From the NCBI RefSeq assembly GCF_017355365.1, contig NZ_JADIJR010000004.1:1-64000 (forward strand): DNA of 64,000 bases. The letters run 5' to 3'. Of this stretch, positions 1-7,859 are shown one piece after another. Below the pieces are notes generated by a model. That model worked only from the letters and a program-made list of their open reading frames with translations, had not been told where the DNA came from and searched no databases. A program made the translations under genes and the position numbers. Numbering within the stretch: the first letter of the stretch is position 1; every line of letters begins with the position of its first letter. The stretch comes from Microbacterium sp. SD291 (lineage in GTDB: Bacteria > Actinomycetota > Actinomycetes > Actinomycetales > Microbacteriaceae).

Positions 1-2
1 GA

Positions 3-389
3 GAGCTGCTGCTGCATCTCGACCGGATGGGGCACTCGGACTCGGTCGTGATCGCCGACGCGCACTTCCCGGCGTGGGCGCTGGGCGAGCGCGTCGTCGA
101 TCTGCCTGGCACGACCACCCCCGAGGTGCTCGCCGCGATCCGCACGGTGATCCCTCTCGACGATGCGCCGGGGCTCGACCTGATGGAGTCGGCGGATGCC
201 GCCGTGCTGGACGTGCAGCGCGAGCTGATGGCCGCCGCCGGCACCGAGGTCGGCACGACCCGCTTCGTCGAGCGCTTCGCGTACTACGACGTGGCCAAGG
301 AGGCGTACCTCATGGTCCGCACGGGCGAGACGCGCAAGTACGGCAACGCATTGCTGCGCAAGGGCGTCGTCGGGCACCCGTCGGCCTGA
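3..389 (+). CDS. RbsD/FucU-family sugar mutarotase (5' end outside window)
   Basis: The frame is open from the first bases of the window, so the gene starts upstream and an internal ATG at 27 is not its start. The residues RMGHSDSVVIADAHFPA match the conserved N-terminal block of RbsD/FucU proteins (MGHGD...DANFP). The C-terminal FAYYDVAKEAYLMVRTGE and KYGNALLRKGV also fit FucU better than RbsD. These small cytoplasmic proteins interconvert sugar anomers (fucose or ribose) before catabolism. It converges on a LacI regulator gene, and a ketose 3-epimerase follows, so it probably serves rare-sugar use. Which sugar cannot be read from the sequence. Confidence 0.85.
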   Translation, partial: ELLLHLDRMGHSDSVVIADAHFPAWALGERVVDLPGTTTPEVLAAIRTVIPLDDAPGLDLMESADAAVLDVQRELMAAAGTEVGTTRFVERFAYYDVAKEAYLMVRTGETRKYGNALLRKGVVGHPSA

Positions 390-466
390 GCCGCGGTCGC
401 CAGCCCCGGTCGCCAGCCCCGGTCGTGAGCCCCGGTCGTGAGCCGCGGTCGTCAGCCCCGTCGTCA
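390..466. repeat. 13-bp tandem repeat between convergent genes
   Basis: Five 13-base units (gccccggtcgtga type, varying at two or three positions) and one 12-base unit lie head to tail between the two convergent stop codons. The last unit supplies the stop codon of the minus-strand lacI gene. It looks like a small minisatellite. No hairpin terminator is obvious here. Confidence 0.7.
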
Positions 467-1459
467 GCCGCGCCCGGCCGTCGACTCGCGCACGATCAGC
501 TCGGCCGGGAACGGGGTCGTCGCCGGGACGGGTGAGCCCGGGGCGGCGAGCTGCAGCAGGAGCGCGCTCGCGGCGGCGCGGCCGATCTCGTAGCCGGGCT
601 GGCGGATGGTGCTGAGGGGCACGAGGGTCTGATGCGCCAGGTCCACGTCGTCGAAGCCGATGACGGCGATGTCCTCCGGCACGCGGATGCCGCGGCGGAG
701 GAGTCCCGTCATCGCCCCGACGGCCACCATGTCGTTCGCCGCGAAGACGGCGTCCGGCGGCGCCGCCATCCCGATGATGTGCTCGGCCGCCTGCAGCCCG
801 TCCTCGATCGTGAGATGCGGCACTTCGTGCACCTCGACCGAGGCATCGGAGCCCGCGACGGCGTCGCGCAGACCCCGCAGGCGATCGTTCGACTGGCTCA
901 CCGCGGCGCTGCCGAGGAACATCAGCCGGCGCCGGCCGATCGAGAGCAGATGCTCGCCGGCCAGCCGCCCTCCGCCGCGGTCGTCGAACAGCACCGATGC
1001 GACCTTCGCCGATTCGCGGATCGGCCCGATCACGACGGAGCGGATGCCGCGGCCCGCGAGCGTCTCGAGCCGCGCAGTGACGTCTTCCAGCGGGTAGATG
1101 ATCACGCCCTGCACCCGATGCGACTCGAACATGTCGATGTTGCGGCGCTCCTGGGCGGCATCGCGGTTGCTGTTGCTGAAGAACAGCGACCAGCCGCCCT
1201 CGCGCGTGACGTCCTCGACCCCACGGGAGAGTTCGCTGAAGAAGGGCAGCCACGCGTCGAGCAGGATGAACGCGATCGTCTTGCTGGTGCCCGCCCTGAG
1301 CTGGCGGGCCGACTCGTTCGGCACGAAGCCGAGCTGCTCGATCGCCGCCCGCACCCGCTCCCGGCTGTCGGCACCCAGCACGTGCGGGTGGTTCAGGTAG
1401 TTCGAGACCGTCGACGACGAGACGCCGGCGAGCGCGGCGACATCCTTCACGCTCGGCAT
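464..1459 (-). CDS. LacI-family transcriptional regulator
   Basis: 331 aa. Residues 1-50 are a LacI helix-turn-helix plus hinge (VKDVAALAGVSSSTVSNYLN), followed by a periplasmic-binding-like effector domain with the FAANDMVAVGAM and VIGFDDVDLA signatures. The start at 1459 has AAGGAG five bases upstream. The open frame continues far beyond it, but that part is not LacI-like. It is divergent from the 3-epimerase gene at 1649. Two near-identical operators lie in the shared intergenic region, so it probably represses the epimerase and itself. The ligand is unknown, likely a ketose or related sugar. Confidence 0.9.
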   Translation of the reverse strand: MPSVKDVAALAGVSSSTVSNYLNHPHVLGADSRERVRAAIEQLGFVPNESARQLRAGTSKTIAFILLDAWLPFFSELSRGVEDVTREGGWSLFFSNSNRDAAQERRNIDMFESHRVQGVIIYPLEDVTARLETLAGRGIRSVVIGPIRESAKVASVLFDDRGGGRLAGEHLLSIGRRRLMFLGSAAVSQSNDRLRGLRDAVAGSDASVEVHEVPHLTIEDGLQAAEHIIGMAAPPDAVFAANDMVAVGAMTGLLRRGIRVPEDIAVIGFDDVDLAHQTLVPLSTIRQPGYEIGRAAASALLLQLAAPGSPVPATTPFPAELIVRESTAGRG

Positions 1460-1526
1460 CGGAACTCCTTCGTCTCGGTCGTCCGCCGGCATCCCCGCCG
1501 GCGGTGTGACCAGAGTAGCCGAGGAA

Positions 1527-1606
1527 TTGGCACGTTCCAAGAAAGTCTTGACAGGCCTCGAACGGTCGCCGTAGCCTGACCTGCACATCGACTTGCAACG
1601 TGCCAA
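1527..1606 (+). promoter_or_regulatory. Promoter with two LacI-type operators for the 3-epimerase gene
   Basis: A good sigma-70-type promoter is visible: TTGACA at 1548-1553, an 18-base spacer, TAGCCT at 1572-1577. TTGGCACGTTCCAA lies just upstream of the -35 (1527-1540). TTGCAACGTGCCAA lies at the expected transcription start (1593-1606) and reads TTGGCACGTTGCAA on the other strand, one base different from the first site. The shared ACGT-centred pseudo-palindrome is typical of LacI operators. Binding at both sites would block the promoter. The divergent lacI gene at 464-1459 is the natural candidate repressor. Confidence 0.75.
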
Positions 1607-1648
1607 GTCGAGAGGCGATGGTGCCGCACACCCGCCCGAGGGGGACCC

Positions 1649-2518
1649 ATGAACATCGGATGCCACGGACTCGTCTGGACCGGGAGCTTCGACGCGGAGG
1701 GCATCCGCCTGTCGGTCGAGAAGACCAAGGAGGCCGGGTTCGACCTCATCGAGTTCCCGCTGATGGATCCCTTCTCGTTCGATGTCGCCGCCGCGAAGCA
1801 GGCGCTCGAGGAGCATGACCTCGCCGTCAGCGCCTCGCTCGGACTCTCCGAGGCCACCGATGTCACGAGCGCCGACCCCGCGATCGTGGCGGCCGGCGAG
1901 GCGCTGCTGATCCGCGCGGTCGACGTGCTCGCCGATCTCGGCGGCACGCACTTCTGCGGGGTGATCTACAGCGCCATGAAGAAGTACATGGAGCCGGTCA
2001 CCCCCGCCGGGCTCGAGAGCAGCAGGCGCGCGATCGCCAAGGTCGCCGACCATGCCGCCGAGCGGGGAGTGTCGGTGGCGCTCGAGGTCGTGAACCGCTA
2101 CGAGACCAACGTGCTCAACACCGCACGGCAGGCGATCGACTTCATCGGCGAGATCGACCGGCCGAACCTCGGCATCCACCTCGACACGTATCACATGAAC
2201 ATCGAGGAGTCGGACATGTTCGCGCCGGTCCTGGATGCGGCGCCGAGCCTCCGATACGTGCACATCGGCGAGAGCCACCGCGGCTATCTCGGCACCGGCT
2301 CGGTCGACTTCGACACCTTCTTCAAGGCGCTCGGCAGGGTCGGATACGACGGGCCGATCGTGTTCGAGTCGTTCTCCTCCGCGGTGGTCGCACCGGATCT
2401 CAGCCGGATGCTCGGCATCTGGCGGAACCTCTGGACCGACAGCGAGGAGCTCGGCGCGCACGCGAACGCGTTCATCAGGGACAAGCTGATCGCGGTGGAT
2501 TCGATTCGGCTGCACTGA
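1649..2518 (+). CDS. Ketose 3-epimerase (D-tagatose/D-psicose 3-epimerase family)
   Basis: 289 aa TIM-barrel protein. The four metal ligands of D-tagatose 3-epimerases are all present: Glu146 (ALEVVNRYE), Asp179 (HLDTYHMN), His205 (HIGESHRG) and Glu240 (VFESFSS). The second-shell residues Glu152, His182 and Arg211 also line up, six residues below Pseudomonas cichorii numbering as I recall it. The family epimerises free ketoses at C3 using Mn or Co. The start has a GAGGGGG ribosome site. The gene sits under its own LacI-controlled promoter. The real substrate could be tagatose, psicose, fructose or a rarer ketose. Confidence 0.88.
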   Translation: MNIGCHGLVWTGSFDAEGIRLSVEKTKEAGFDLIEFPLMDPFSFDVAAAKQALEEHDLAVSASLGLSEATDVTSADPAIVAAGEALLIRAVDVLADLGGTHFCGVIYSAMKKYMEPVTPAGLESSRRAIAKVADHAAERGVSVALEVVNRYETNVLNTARQAIDFIGEIDRPNLGIHLDTYHMNIEESDMFAPVLDAAPSLRYVHIGESHRGYLGTGSVDFDTFFKALGRVGYDGPIVFESFSSAVVAPDLSRMLGIWRNLWTDSEELGAHANAFIRDKLIAVDSIRLH

Positions 2519-2548
2519 GCGGCGCCGGTGAGGGCCGGGCGGTAAATA

Positions 2549-2560
2549 TGTCATTACAGG
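2549..2560. promoter_or_regulatory. Operator word shared with the operon at 11.9 kb
   Basis: TGTCATTACAGG occurs here upstream of the importer gene at 2700. It occurs again as its exact complement at 11909-11920, upstream of the divergent catabolic operon. It has the TGT-N4-ACA form common for GntR-type operators. No regulator gene of obvious match is in the window, so it may lie outside. The importer's -10 and -35 boxes could not be assigned with confidence. Confidence 0.55.
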
Positions 2561-2581
2561 ACTTCCGCTCACCTGCAGTCC

Positions 2582-2599
2582 TAGATACATTTAGATACA
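2582..2599. repeat. Direct repeat TAGATACA, 10 bp apart
   Basis: TAGATACA occurs at 2582-2589 and again at 2592-2599, one helical turn apart, in the AT-rich part of the leader before the importer gene at 2700. It may be a second regulator site or overlap the promoter. This is a pattern observation only. Confidence 0.4.
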
Positions 2600-2699
2600 A
2601 CTTGCGCCGGAAGCGATGCGGCGACAGAATTGATCCGATGTTTCCAGTTCGGTTCGAACTGCGACACGATTCACGACCTTCAAGGAAGCAGGTGTTCAC

Positions 2700-4205
2700 A
2701 TGAGTGATCCCATCCTCAGGGTGGAAGGCATCAGCAAGGGCTTCCCCGGTGTGCAGGCACTCAAGGACGTGCACCTCGAGGTGCGCTCCGGCGAGGTGCT
2801 GGTCCTGGTGGGAGAGAACGGCGCCGGCAAGTCGACGCTCATGAAGATCCTCTCCGGGATCTACACCAAGGACGAGGGCACCATCACGTTCGAGGGCCAG
2901 GAGGTCGAGCTCACCGGCCCGCTCCAGGCGCAGCAGCTGGGCATCACGATCATCCACCAGGAACTGAACATGATGCCCGACCTCACCGTCGCGCAGAACA
3001 TCTTCGTGGGCAGGGAGCCGCGCACCGGCCCCTTCCTGTCGGAGCGGAAGCTCAACACGCAGACCGCCGAGCTGCTCGCGCGGCTCGGCATCCGCCTCGA
3101 CCCGCGGCGTCCCGTCGGCGACCTCACCGTCGCCGAGCAGCAGATGGTCGAGATCGCCAAGGCGCTCTCCTTCAACGCCAAGGTCCTGATCATGGACGAG
3201 CCCACCTCGGCGCTCACCGACAGCGAGGTCGAGACCCTGTTCGTGCTGATCGAGCAGCTCAGGGCATCCGGAACCGGCATCGTCTACATCTCGCACCGGA
3301 TGGACGAGCTGCGCCGGCTCGCCGACCGGGTCACGGTTCTCCGCGACGGGACATACATCGGATCACTCGAGAAGAGCGAGATCAGCGTCCCGAAGATCAT
3401 CGAGATGATGGTCGGCCGTGTGATCGACGAGGGGACGCGCCCGCAGGCCCGCGAGCACATCAACGACCCGATCGTCCTCGACGTCCAGGGACTCTCAACG
3501 AGGTCGCTGCTCAAGGACGTCTCGTTCCAGCTGCACAAGGGCGAGATCCTCGGCTTCGCAGGCCTCATGGGCGCCGGCCGCACCGAGACCGCGCGGGCCA
3601 TCATCGGAGCGGATCACCACGACGCCGGCACCGTCTCGATCGGCGGCAGGCAGGTCACGATCCATCAGCCCGCGGATGCCGTCAAGCACGGTGTCGGGTA
3701 CCTCTCCGAGGACCGCAAGCTCCTCGGGCTGATGCTCGAGCAGGACGTCACGTTCAACACCGTGCTCGCCTCGCTCGGCTCGTACGCCAACGGCATCGGC
3801 TGGATCAGCGACGGCAAGGCGAAGAACCAGACCAAGGACTACGTCAGGCAGCTTCGCGTGAAGACGCCGTCCGTCAACCAGGTCGTCAAGCTCCTCTCCG
3901 GCGGGAACCAGCAGAAGGTCGTGATCGCGAGGTGGCTGATGCGCGACTGCGACATCCTCATCTTCGACGAGCCGACCCGCGGCATCGACGTCGGGGCTAA
4001 AGAGGAGATCTACCGCCTGATGCAGCAGCTCGCGGCATCCGGCAAGTCCATCATCGTCATCTCGTCGGAGCTGCCGGAGATCCTCCGCGTCGCGAACCGC
4101 ATCGCGGTGTTCGCGAACGGCCGCATCACCGGCACGCTCCGCAACGAGGAAGCCAGCCAGGAGAAGATCATGCAACTCGCAGCCCACGGAGAGGAAGACT
4201 CATGA
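2700..4205 (+). CDS. Sugar ABC transporter ATPase (RbsA type)
   Basis: 501 aa with two fused nucleotide-binding domains, the hallmark of CUT2 (ribose/xylose type) importers. The first domain has Walker A GENGAGKST at 38-46 and a LIMDEPTSAL Walker B. The second has a degenerate Walker A (GLMGAGRTE), the signature LSGGNQQKV and the Walker B FDEPTRGID, as usual in RbsA. It powers sugar uptake at the membrane with the permease at 4202 and binding protein at 5382. Its last bases overlap the next start (ATGA). The shared operator at 2549 ties it to the catabolic operon at 6.6-11.9 kb. Confidence 0.93.
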   Translation: MSDPILRVEGISKGFPGVQALKDVHLEVRSGEVLVLVGENGAGKSTLMKILSGIYTKDEGTITFEGQEVELTGPLQAQQLGITIIHQELNMMPDLTVAQNIFVGREPRTGPFLSERKLNTQTAELLARLGIRLDPRRPVGDLTVAEQQMVEIAKALSFNAKVLIMDEPTSALTDSEVETLFVLIEQLRASGTGIVYISHRMDELRRLADRVTVLRDGTYIGSLEKSEISVPKIIEMMVGRVIDEGTRPQAREHINDPIVLDVQGLSTRSLLKDVSFQLHKGEILGFAGLMGAGRTETARAIIGADHHDAGTVSIGGRQVTIHQPADAVKHGVGYLSEDRKLLGLMLEQDVTFNTVLASLGSYANGIGWISDGKAKNQTKDYVRQLRVKTPSVNQVVKLLSGGNQQKVVIARWLMRDCDILIFDEPTRGIDVGAKEEIYRLMQQLAASGKSIIVISSELPEILRVANRIAVFANGRITGTLRNEEASQEKIMQLAAHGEEDS

Positions 4206-5236
4206 GCACTCCGCAGAATCAGGGGTCGTCTACGACGACGATCATCCAGACCGCAGTCGACGAGGACACCGACAAGAAGGACTTCGGCGCGTTCCTGAGG
4301 CGTCAGCTCCAGCAGTCGCTCGCCTTCGGCACGCTGATCGTCCTGGTGGTCTTCTTCTCGATCGCGACCACGAGCTTCTTCACGTTCAGCAACATCGCCT
4401 CGGTGCTGCTGTCGACGGCCGTGATCGGCATCCTCGCCCTCGGCACGACCTTCGTCATCATCACCGGCGGCATCGATCTGTCGATCGGAACGGGCATGGC
4501 CCTGTGCGCCGTGATGACCGGCGTGATCGTCACCAACATGGGCCTTCCGGTCTGGCTAGGCGTGATCGGCGGCATCCTGACCGGCGTGCTGATGGGACTC
4601 GTGAACGGCGTCAACATCACATTCCTCCGGCTGCCGCCGTTCATCGCGACCCTGGCGATGATGATGATCGCCGGCGGTCTCGCCCTGGTGATCTCGAACG
4701 TGTCGCCGATCTACTTCTCGACCTCGGCGCCCGACTTCAAGAAGATCGCGCTCGGCGTGATCATCCCCGGTGTGCCGAACGCCGTCTTGATCACGGCCGC
4801 TCTCGCCATCGTCGGCTGGCTGGTGCTGTCCAAGACGCTCCTCGGCCGCTACACGTTCGCGATCGGATCGAACGAGGAGGCCACCCGCCTCTCCGGCGTC
4901 AACACCCGCCGCTGGACGATCCTGATCTACATGTTCGCTGGCGCGTTCACCGGCATCGCCGGCATCGTGATCGCCTCCCGTCTCGACTCGGCGCAGCCGC
5001 AGATCGGAATGGGATACGAGCTGCAGGCGATCGCCGCGGTCATCATCGGCGGCACGTCGCTGCTCGGCGGACGCGGATCCATCCTCGGCACCGTGATCGG
5101 CGCGCTGATCATGAGCGTCCTCGTCAACGGCCTGCGCCTGATGTCGGTGCAGCCCGAGTGGCAGAACATCGTGGTCGGCGTCGTCGTGCTGCTGGCCGTC
5201 TTCCTCGACTCGCTGCGCAACCGCCAGCGCACCTGA
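4202..5236 (+). CDS. Sugar ABC transporter permease (RbsC type)
   Basis: 344 aa integral membrane protein with about eight to ten hydrophobic segments after a polar N-terminus of some 35 residues. TGGIDLSIGTGMAL and the later IAAVIIGGTSLLGGRGS are the conserved CUT2 permease loops. It forms the membrane channel, probably as a homodimer, with the ATPase at 2700, whose stop it overlaps by four bases (ATGA). No second permease is present, as usual for ribose-type importers. Confidence 0.93.
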   Translation: MSTPQNQGSSTTTIIQTAVDEDTDKKDFGAFLRRQLQQSLAFGTLIVLVVFFSIATTSFFTFSNIASVLLSTAVIGILALGTTFVIITGGIDLSIGTGMALCAVMTGVIVTNMGLPVWLGVIGGILTGVLMGLVNGVNITFLRLPPFIATLAMMMIAGGLALVISNVSPIYFSTSAPDFKKIALGVIIPGVPNAVLITAALAIVGWLVLSKTLLGRYTFAIGSNEEATRLSGVNTRRWTILIYMFAGAFTGIAGIVIASRLDSAQPQIGMGYELQAIAAVIIGGTSLLGGRGSILGTVIGALIMSVLVNGLRLMSVQPEWQNIVVGVVVLLAVFLDSLRNRQRT

Positions 5237-5381
5237 GAACGCCAGGTGGCGGTGAAAGTCCCGTGCCCGCCGTCACCTGCTCGGCTCCGGCCGAAACCGC
5301 GGAGCGATCCGCAACTGGCACACACCGGAATGTCCACACACCGCCGGTTCCGGCCGGCACTCACAGAACAATGGAGTTTCC

Positions 5382-6383
5382 ATGAAATTCGGCAAGAAGA
5401 CCGCATTCGCGGCACTCGTGGCCGCATCCGCCCTCGTTCTCGCGGGCTGTGGCGGCGGCGGTGACGTCATCGAAGAGGGCGGCGACACCGGTGGCGACAC
5501 CGGCAGCGGAGAGATGTACATCGCCCTGATCTCGAAGGGCTTCCAGCACCAGTTCTGGCAGGCCGTCAAGCAGGGCGCCGAGGAGAAGGCCGAAGAGCTC
5601 GGCGTGAGGATCACGTTCGAGGGTCCGGCCGCGGAGACCGAGATCGCCGGTCAGCTCGAGATGCTCACCGCCGCGATCGACAAGAACCCGGATGCCATCG
5701 CCTACGCAGCGCTCGACCCCGAGGCGTGCGTCGCCCCGCTCGAGCAGGCGAAGTCGAAGGACATCCCCGTCGTCTACTTCGACGCACCCTGCAACGGAGA
5801 CGTGGGCCTGAGCCTGTCGGCCACCGACAGCAAGGTCGCCGGCGCACTCGCCGCAGAGCACATGGCCGAGCTGATCGGCGGCAAGGGCGAGGTCGCGATC
5901 GTCGGCCACTCGCAGATCAACTCCACCGGCGTCGAGCGTCGCGACGGCTTCGTCGAGAAGATGGAAGCCGACTACCCCGACATCGAGATCGTCGACATCC
6001 AGTACGGCGACGGCGACCACCTGAAGTCGGCCGACATCGCCAAGACGCTGATCGCCGCGCACCCCGACCTCAAGGGCATCTACGGCACCAACGAGGGCTC
6101 TGCGATCGGCGTCGTGAACGCGGTCAACGAGTTGGGCCTGGAGAAGGGCAAGATCACCATCGTCGGATTCGACTCCGGTGCTGCCCAGATCAACGCGATC
6201 AAGGACGGCACGATGGCCGGCGCCATCACGCAGGACCCGATCGGCATCGGCGCACAGGTCGTGCAGGCGGCGTACGACGCGGCCAACGGCGAGGACGTCG
6301 AGGAGTTCTACGACACCGGCTCGTACTGGTACGACGCCGAGAACATCGAGGACCCGAAGATCGCCGCAGTCCTCTACGAGTGA
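5382..6383 (+). CDS. Sugar ABC transporter substrate-binding lipoprotein (RbsB type)
   Basis: 333 aa. The signal peptide ends in a lipobox LAGC with Cys23, so it is anchored outside the cell membrane. A Gly/Asp/Glu-rich linker follows, then a periplasmic-binding-protein fold of the RbsB/LacI type (ALISKGFQHQFWQAVKQGAE; later IYGTNEGSAIGVVNAV and IVGFDSGAAQI). TGGAG lies five bases before the start. It is third in the importer operon, 145 bases after the permease, and a strong terminator follows. The cargo is probably the sugar processed by the operon on the opposite strand at 6.6-11.9 kb. Confidence 0.92.
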   Translation: MKFGKKTAFAALVAASALVLAGCGGGGDVIEEGGDTGGDTGSGEMYIALISKGFQHQFWQAVKQGAEEKAEELGVRITFEGPAAETEIAGQLEMLTAAIDKNPDAIAYAALDPEACVAPLEQAKSKDIPVVYFDAPCNGDVGLSLSATDSKVAGALAAEHMAELIGGKGEVAIVGHSQINSTGVERRDGFVEKMEADYPDIEIVDIQYGDGDHLKSADIAKTLIAAHPDLKGIYGTNEGSAIGVVNAVNELGLEKGKITIVGFDSGAAQINAIKDGTMAGAITQDPIGIGAQVVQAAYDAANGEDVEEFYDTGSYWYDAENIEDPKIAAVLYE

Positions 6384-6398
6384 TCGACTGAGAATGGC

Positions 6399-6430
6399 AG
6401 GAGCCCCTCACCCCCGTGTGAGGGGCTCCT
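6399..6430 (+). terminator. Hairpin terminator of the 2.7-6.4 kb importer operon
   Basis: Thirteen-base perfect arms (6399-6411 and 6418-6430, aggagcccctcac and its complement) enclose a six-base loop, 16 bases after the binding-protein stop. There is no U tract, as is common in high-GC actinobacteria. Confidence 0.8.
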
Positions 6431-6466
6431 CTGCGTTCCGGGCGGGTGTGGTGCGGGTTGCAGATC

Positions 6467-6533
6467 GGGGGCCGACACGCCAGATGTCGGACGCGCCCGG
6501 TCGACCTGTCCGACATCTGGCGTGTCGGCCCCC
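6467..6533. repeat. Perfect 25-bp inverted repeat between convergent operons
   Basis: The arms at 6467-6491 and 6509-6533 are exact complements around a 17-base spacer. It lies between the terminator of the importer operon and the 3' end of the opposing operon. It could be a terminator for the minus-strand operon or an extragenic palindromic element. Similar long-stem elements with 15-17 base spacers occur at 12428 and 26203. Confidence 0.8.
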
Positions 6534-6594
6534 CAGGGGCGGGAGAGAGCGGATGCTGCGGGCCGGTGCCGCGAACGGCGGACGCCGCAGACGG

Positions 6595-6891
6595 TCAGAT
6601 TCGGCGCAGGAAGGTGAGCTGCGACGACGGCTCGACGATCAGCTCGCGCAGCGCGGCGTTGAAGGGGATGCCGGCCGGCGCCCCGATGTGCGCCTGGAAC
6701 GCGGCCTCGTCGCGGTACACCTCGTACACGAAGAAGCTGTTCGGATCATCGGCGAGCCGGAAGGCGTCGAACACGACGTTCCCCTCCTCGGCGCGGACGG
6801 TCTCGGCGAAATCGCGGAGGAGGTCGGCGACCTGGTCGCCGTGGCCGTTGCGAGCGGTGAAGGTGGCGTGCAGGATCGTCGGCTCGGTCAT
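6595..6891 (-). CDS. Small antibiotic-biosynthesis-monooxygenase (ABM/YgiN-like) protein
   Basis: 98 aa, a single ABM ferredoxin-like domain: a first strand ILHATFTARNGHGDQVADLL, then FVYEVYRDEAAFQAH near the middle. This family includes quinol monooxygenase YgiN and the autoinducer-2 isomerase LsrG. Many members act on small oxidised metabolites without a cofactor. It is the last gene of the minus-strand catabolic operon, 17 bases after the hydrolase gene. An isomerase or clean-up role on a pathway intermediate is plausible but not shown. Confidence 0.75.
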   Translation of the reverse strand: MTEPTILHATFTARNGHGDQVADLLRDFAETVRAEEGNVVFDAFRLADDPNSFFVYEVYRDEAAFQAHIGAPAGIPFNAALRELIVEPSSQLTFLRRI

Positions 6892-6908
6892 CGTGGCTCC
6901 TCCGGGTG

Positions 6909-7859
6909 TCAGGCAGACAGGTTCAGCAGGCGAGCGGGGTTCGTGGTGAGCATACGCTCGACGGCCTCGTCGCCGACGGCCTCCCGCAGCCGCGGGAGGT
7001 AGCGATCGCCGAGATAGGCGAGCCCCGGCATCCCGCCATAGGCGATGTAGCGGGAACGGCGGGCCACGTCGCCGCCGAGGACGATCCGGTCGCCGGCCCC
7101 GCGGTCGACCACGGCCGCGGTGAGTGCGAGCAGCTCGGCATCCGACCTCGTGCGCGGGCGGGCGAACCCGTCGTAGCCGAGGTGGGCGCCGCGCTCGGCG
7201 AGCGAGACGTGCAGCCCGGGGTCGGGGTCGCGGTCCGCGTGCGCCAGGACCACGCGGTCGGCCGCGACGCCTTCCGCGCCGAGCAGATCGAGCACCTCGT
7301 GCGCGGCGGTGCAGAACTCCAGATGCACCATGACCGCAGCGCCCGTCTCGCGGTGCGCCGCGGCGATGGCGATGAGGGTCGTGTGCTCGAAGTCGCTGAT
7401 CCGCCAGTAGTCCGTGCCGCCCTTGAGGATGCCCGCGCGCACCGGGCCTCCCGCAGGGCCGACGGCGCGCGCGGCCGAGGGCGCCGCATCCGACGCCGGC
7501 ATCCCGTCGACGACGTCGGCGATGAAGAGCGCGGCGAGCGACTCGGCATCCGCCTCCCGCGTCGGATGCCCGGGCGCGTAGTGCGCCTCGCGGTGGCGCC
7601 CGGTGGCGGCGATCACGTGCAGCCCGGTCTCGGCGCTGATCCGCGAGACGGCCGCCGGGTCGCGACCCAGCCCGAAGGGTGTCGCATCGACCATCGCCGC
7701 GAATCCGCTGTCGCGCAGCAGCACGGCCTCGGCGCAGGAGCGCTGCTCGTCGTCGAGCTCGTCGCCCGGAAGCAGCGGGCTGACCTGGAACAGGTGCTCG
7801 TGATAGTCCGTCGCGCCCAGAGCCGTCTGCTCGATGTCGCCGAGTACCGTGCGGATCAT
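6909..7859 (-). CDS. Phosphotriesterase-family metal hydrolase (putative sugar lactonase)
   Basis: 316 aa from the ATG at 7859. It begins with the phosphotriesterase-type metal motif HEH (His20, His22, in TDYHEHLF). Later blocks are the carbamylated-lysine strand (GILKGGTDYW), VMVHLEF, VVLAHADRDP and LGGDVARRS, giving a two-metal TIM barrel. In bacteria many relatives hydrolyse lactones or sugar-phosphate lactones, not phosphotriesters. The start overlaps the stop of the preceding gene by four bases (ATGA), so the two are translationally coupled. Its place beside two dehydrogenases and a sugar kinase suggests it opens a sugar lactone made by one of them (inference). Confidence 0.8.
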   Translation of the reverse strand: MIRTVLGDIEQTALGATDYHEHLFQVSPLLPGDELDDEQRSCAEAVLLRDSGFAAMVDATPFGLGRDPAAVSRISAETGLHVIAATGRHREAHYAPGHPTREADAESLAALFIADVVDGMPASDAAPSAARAVGPAGGPVRAGILKGGTDYWRISDFEHTTLIAIAAAHRETGAAVMVHLEFCTAAHEVLDLLGAEGVAADRVVLAHADRDPDPGLHVSLAERGAHLGYDGFARPRTRSDAELLALTAAVVDRGAGDRIVLGGDVARRSRYIAYGGMPGLAYLGDRYLPRLREAVGDEAVERMLTTNPARLLNLSA

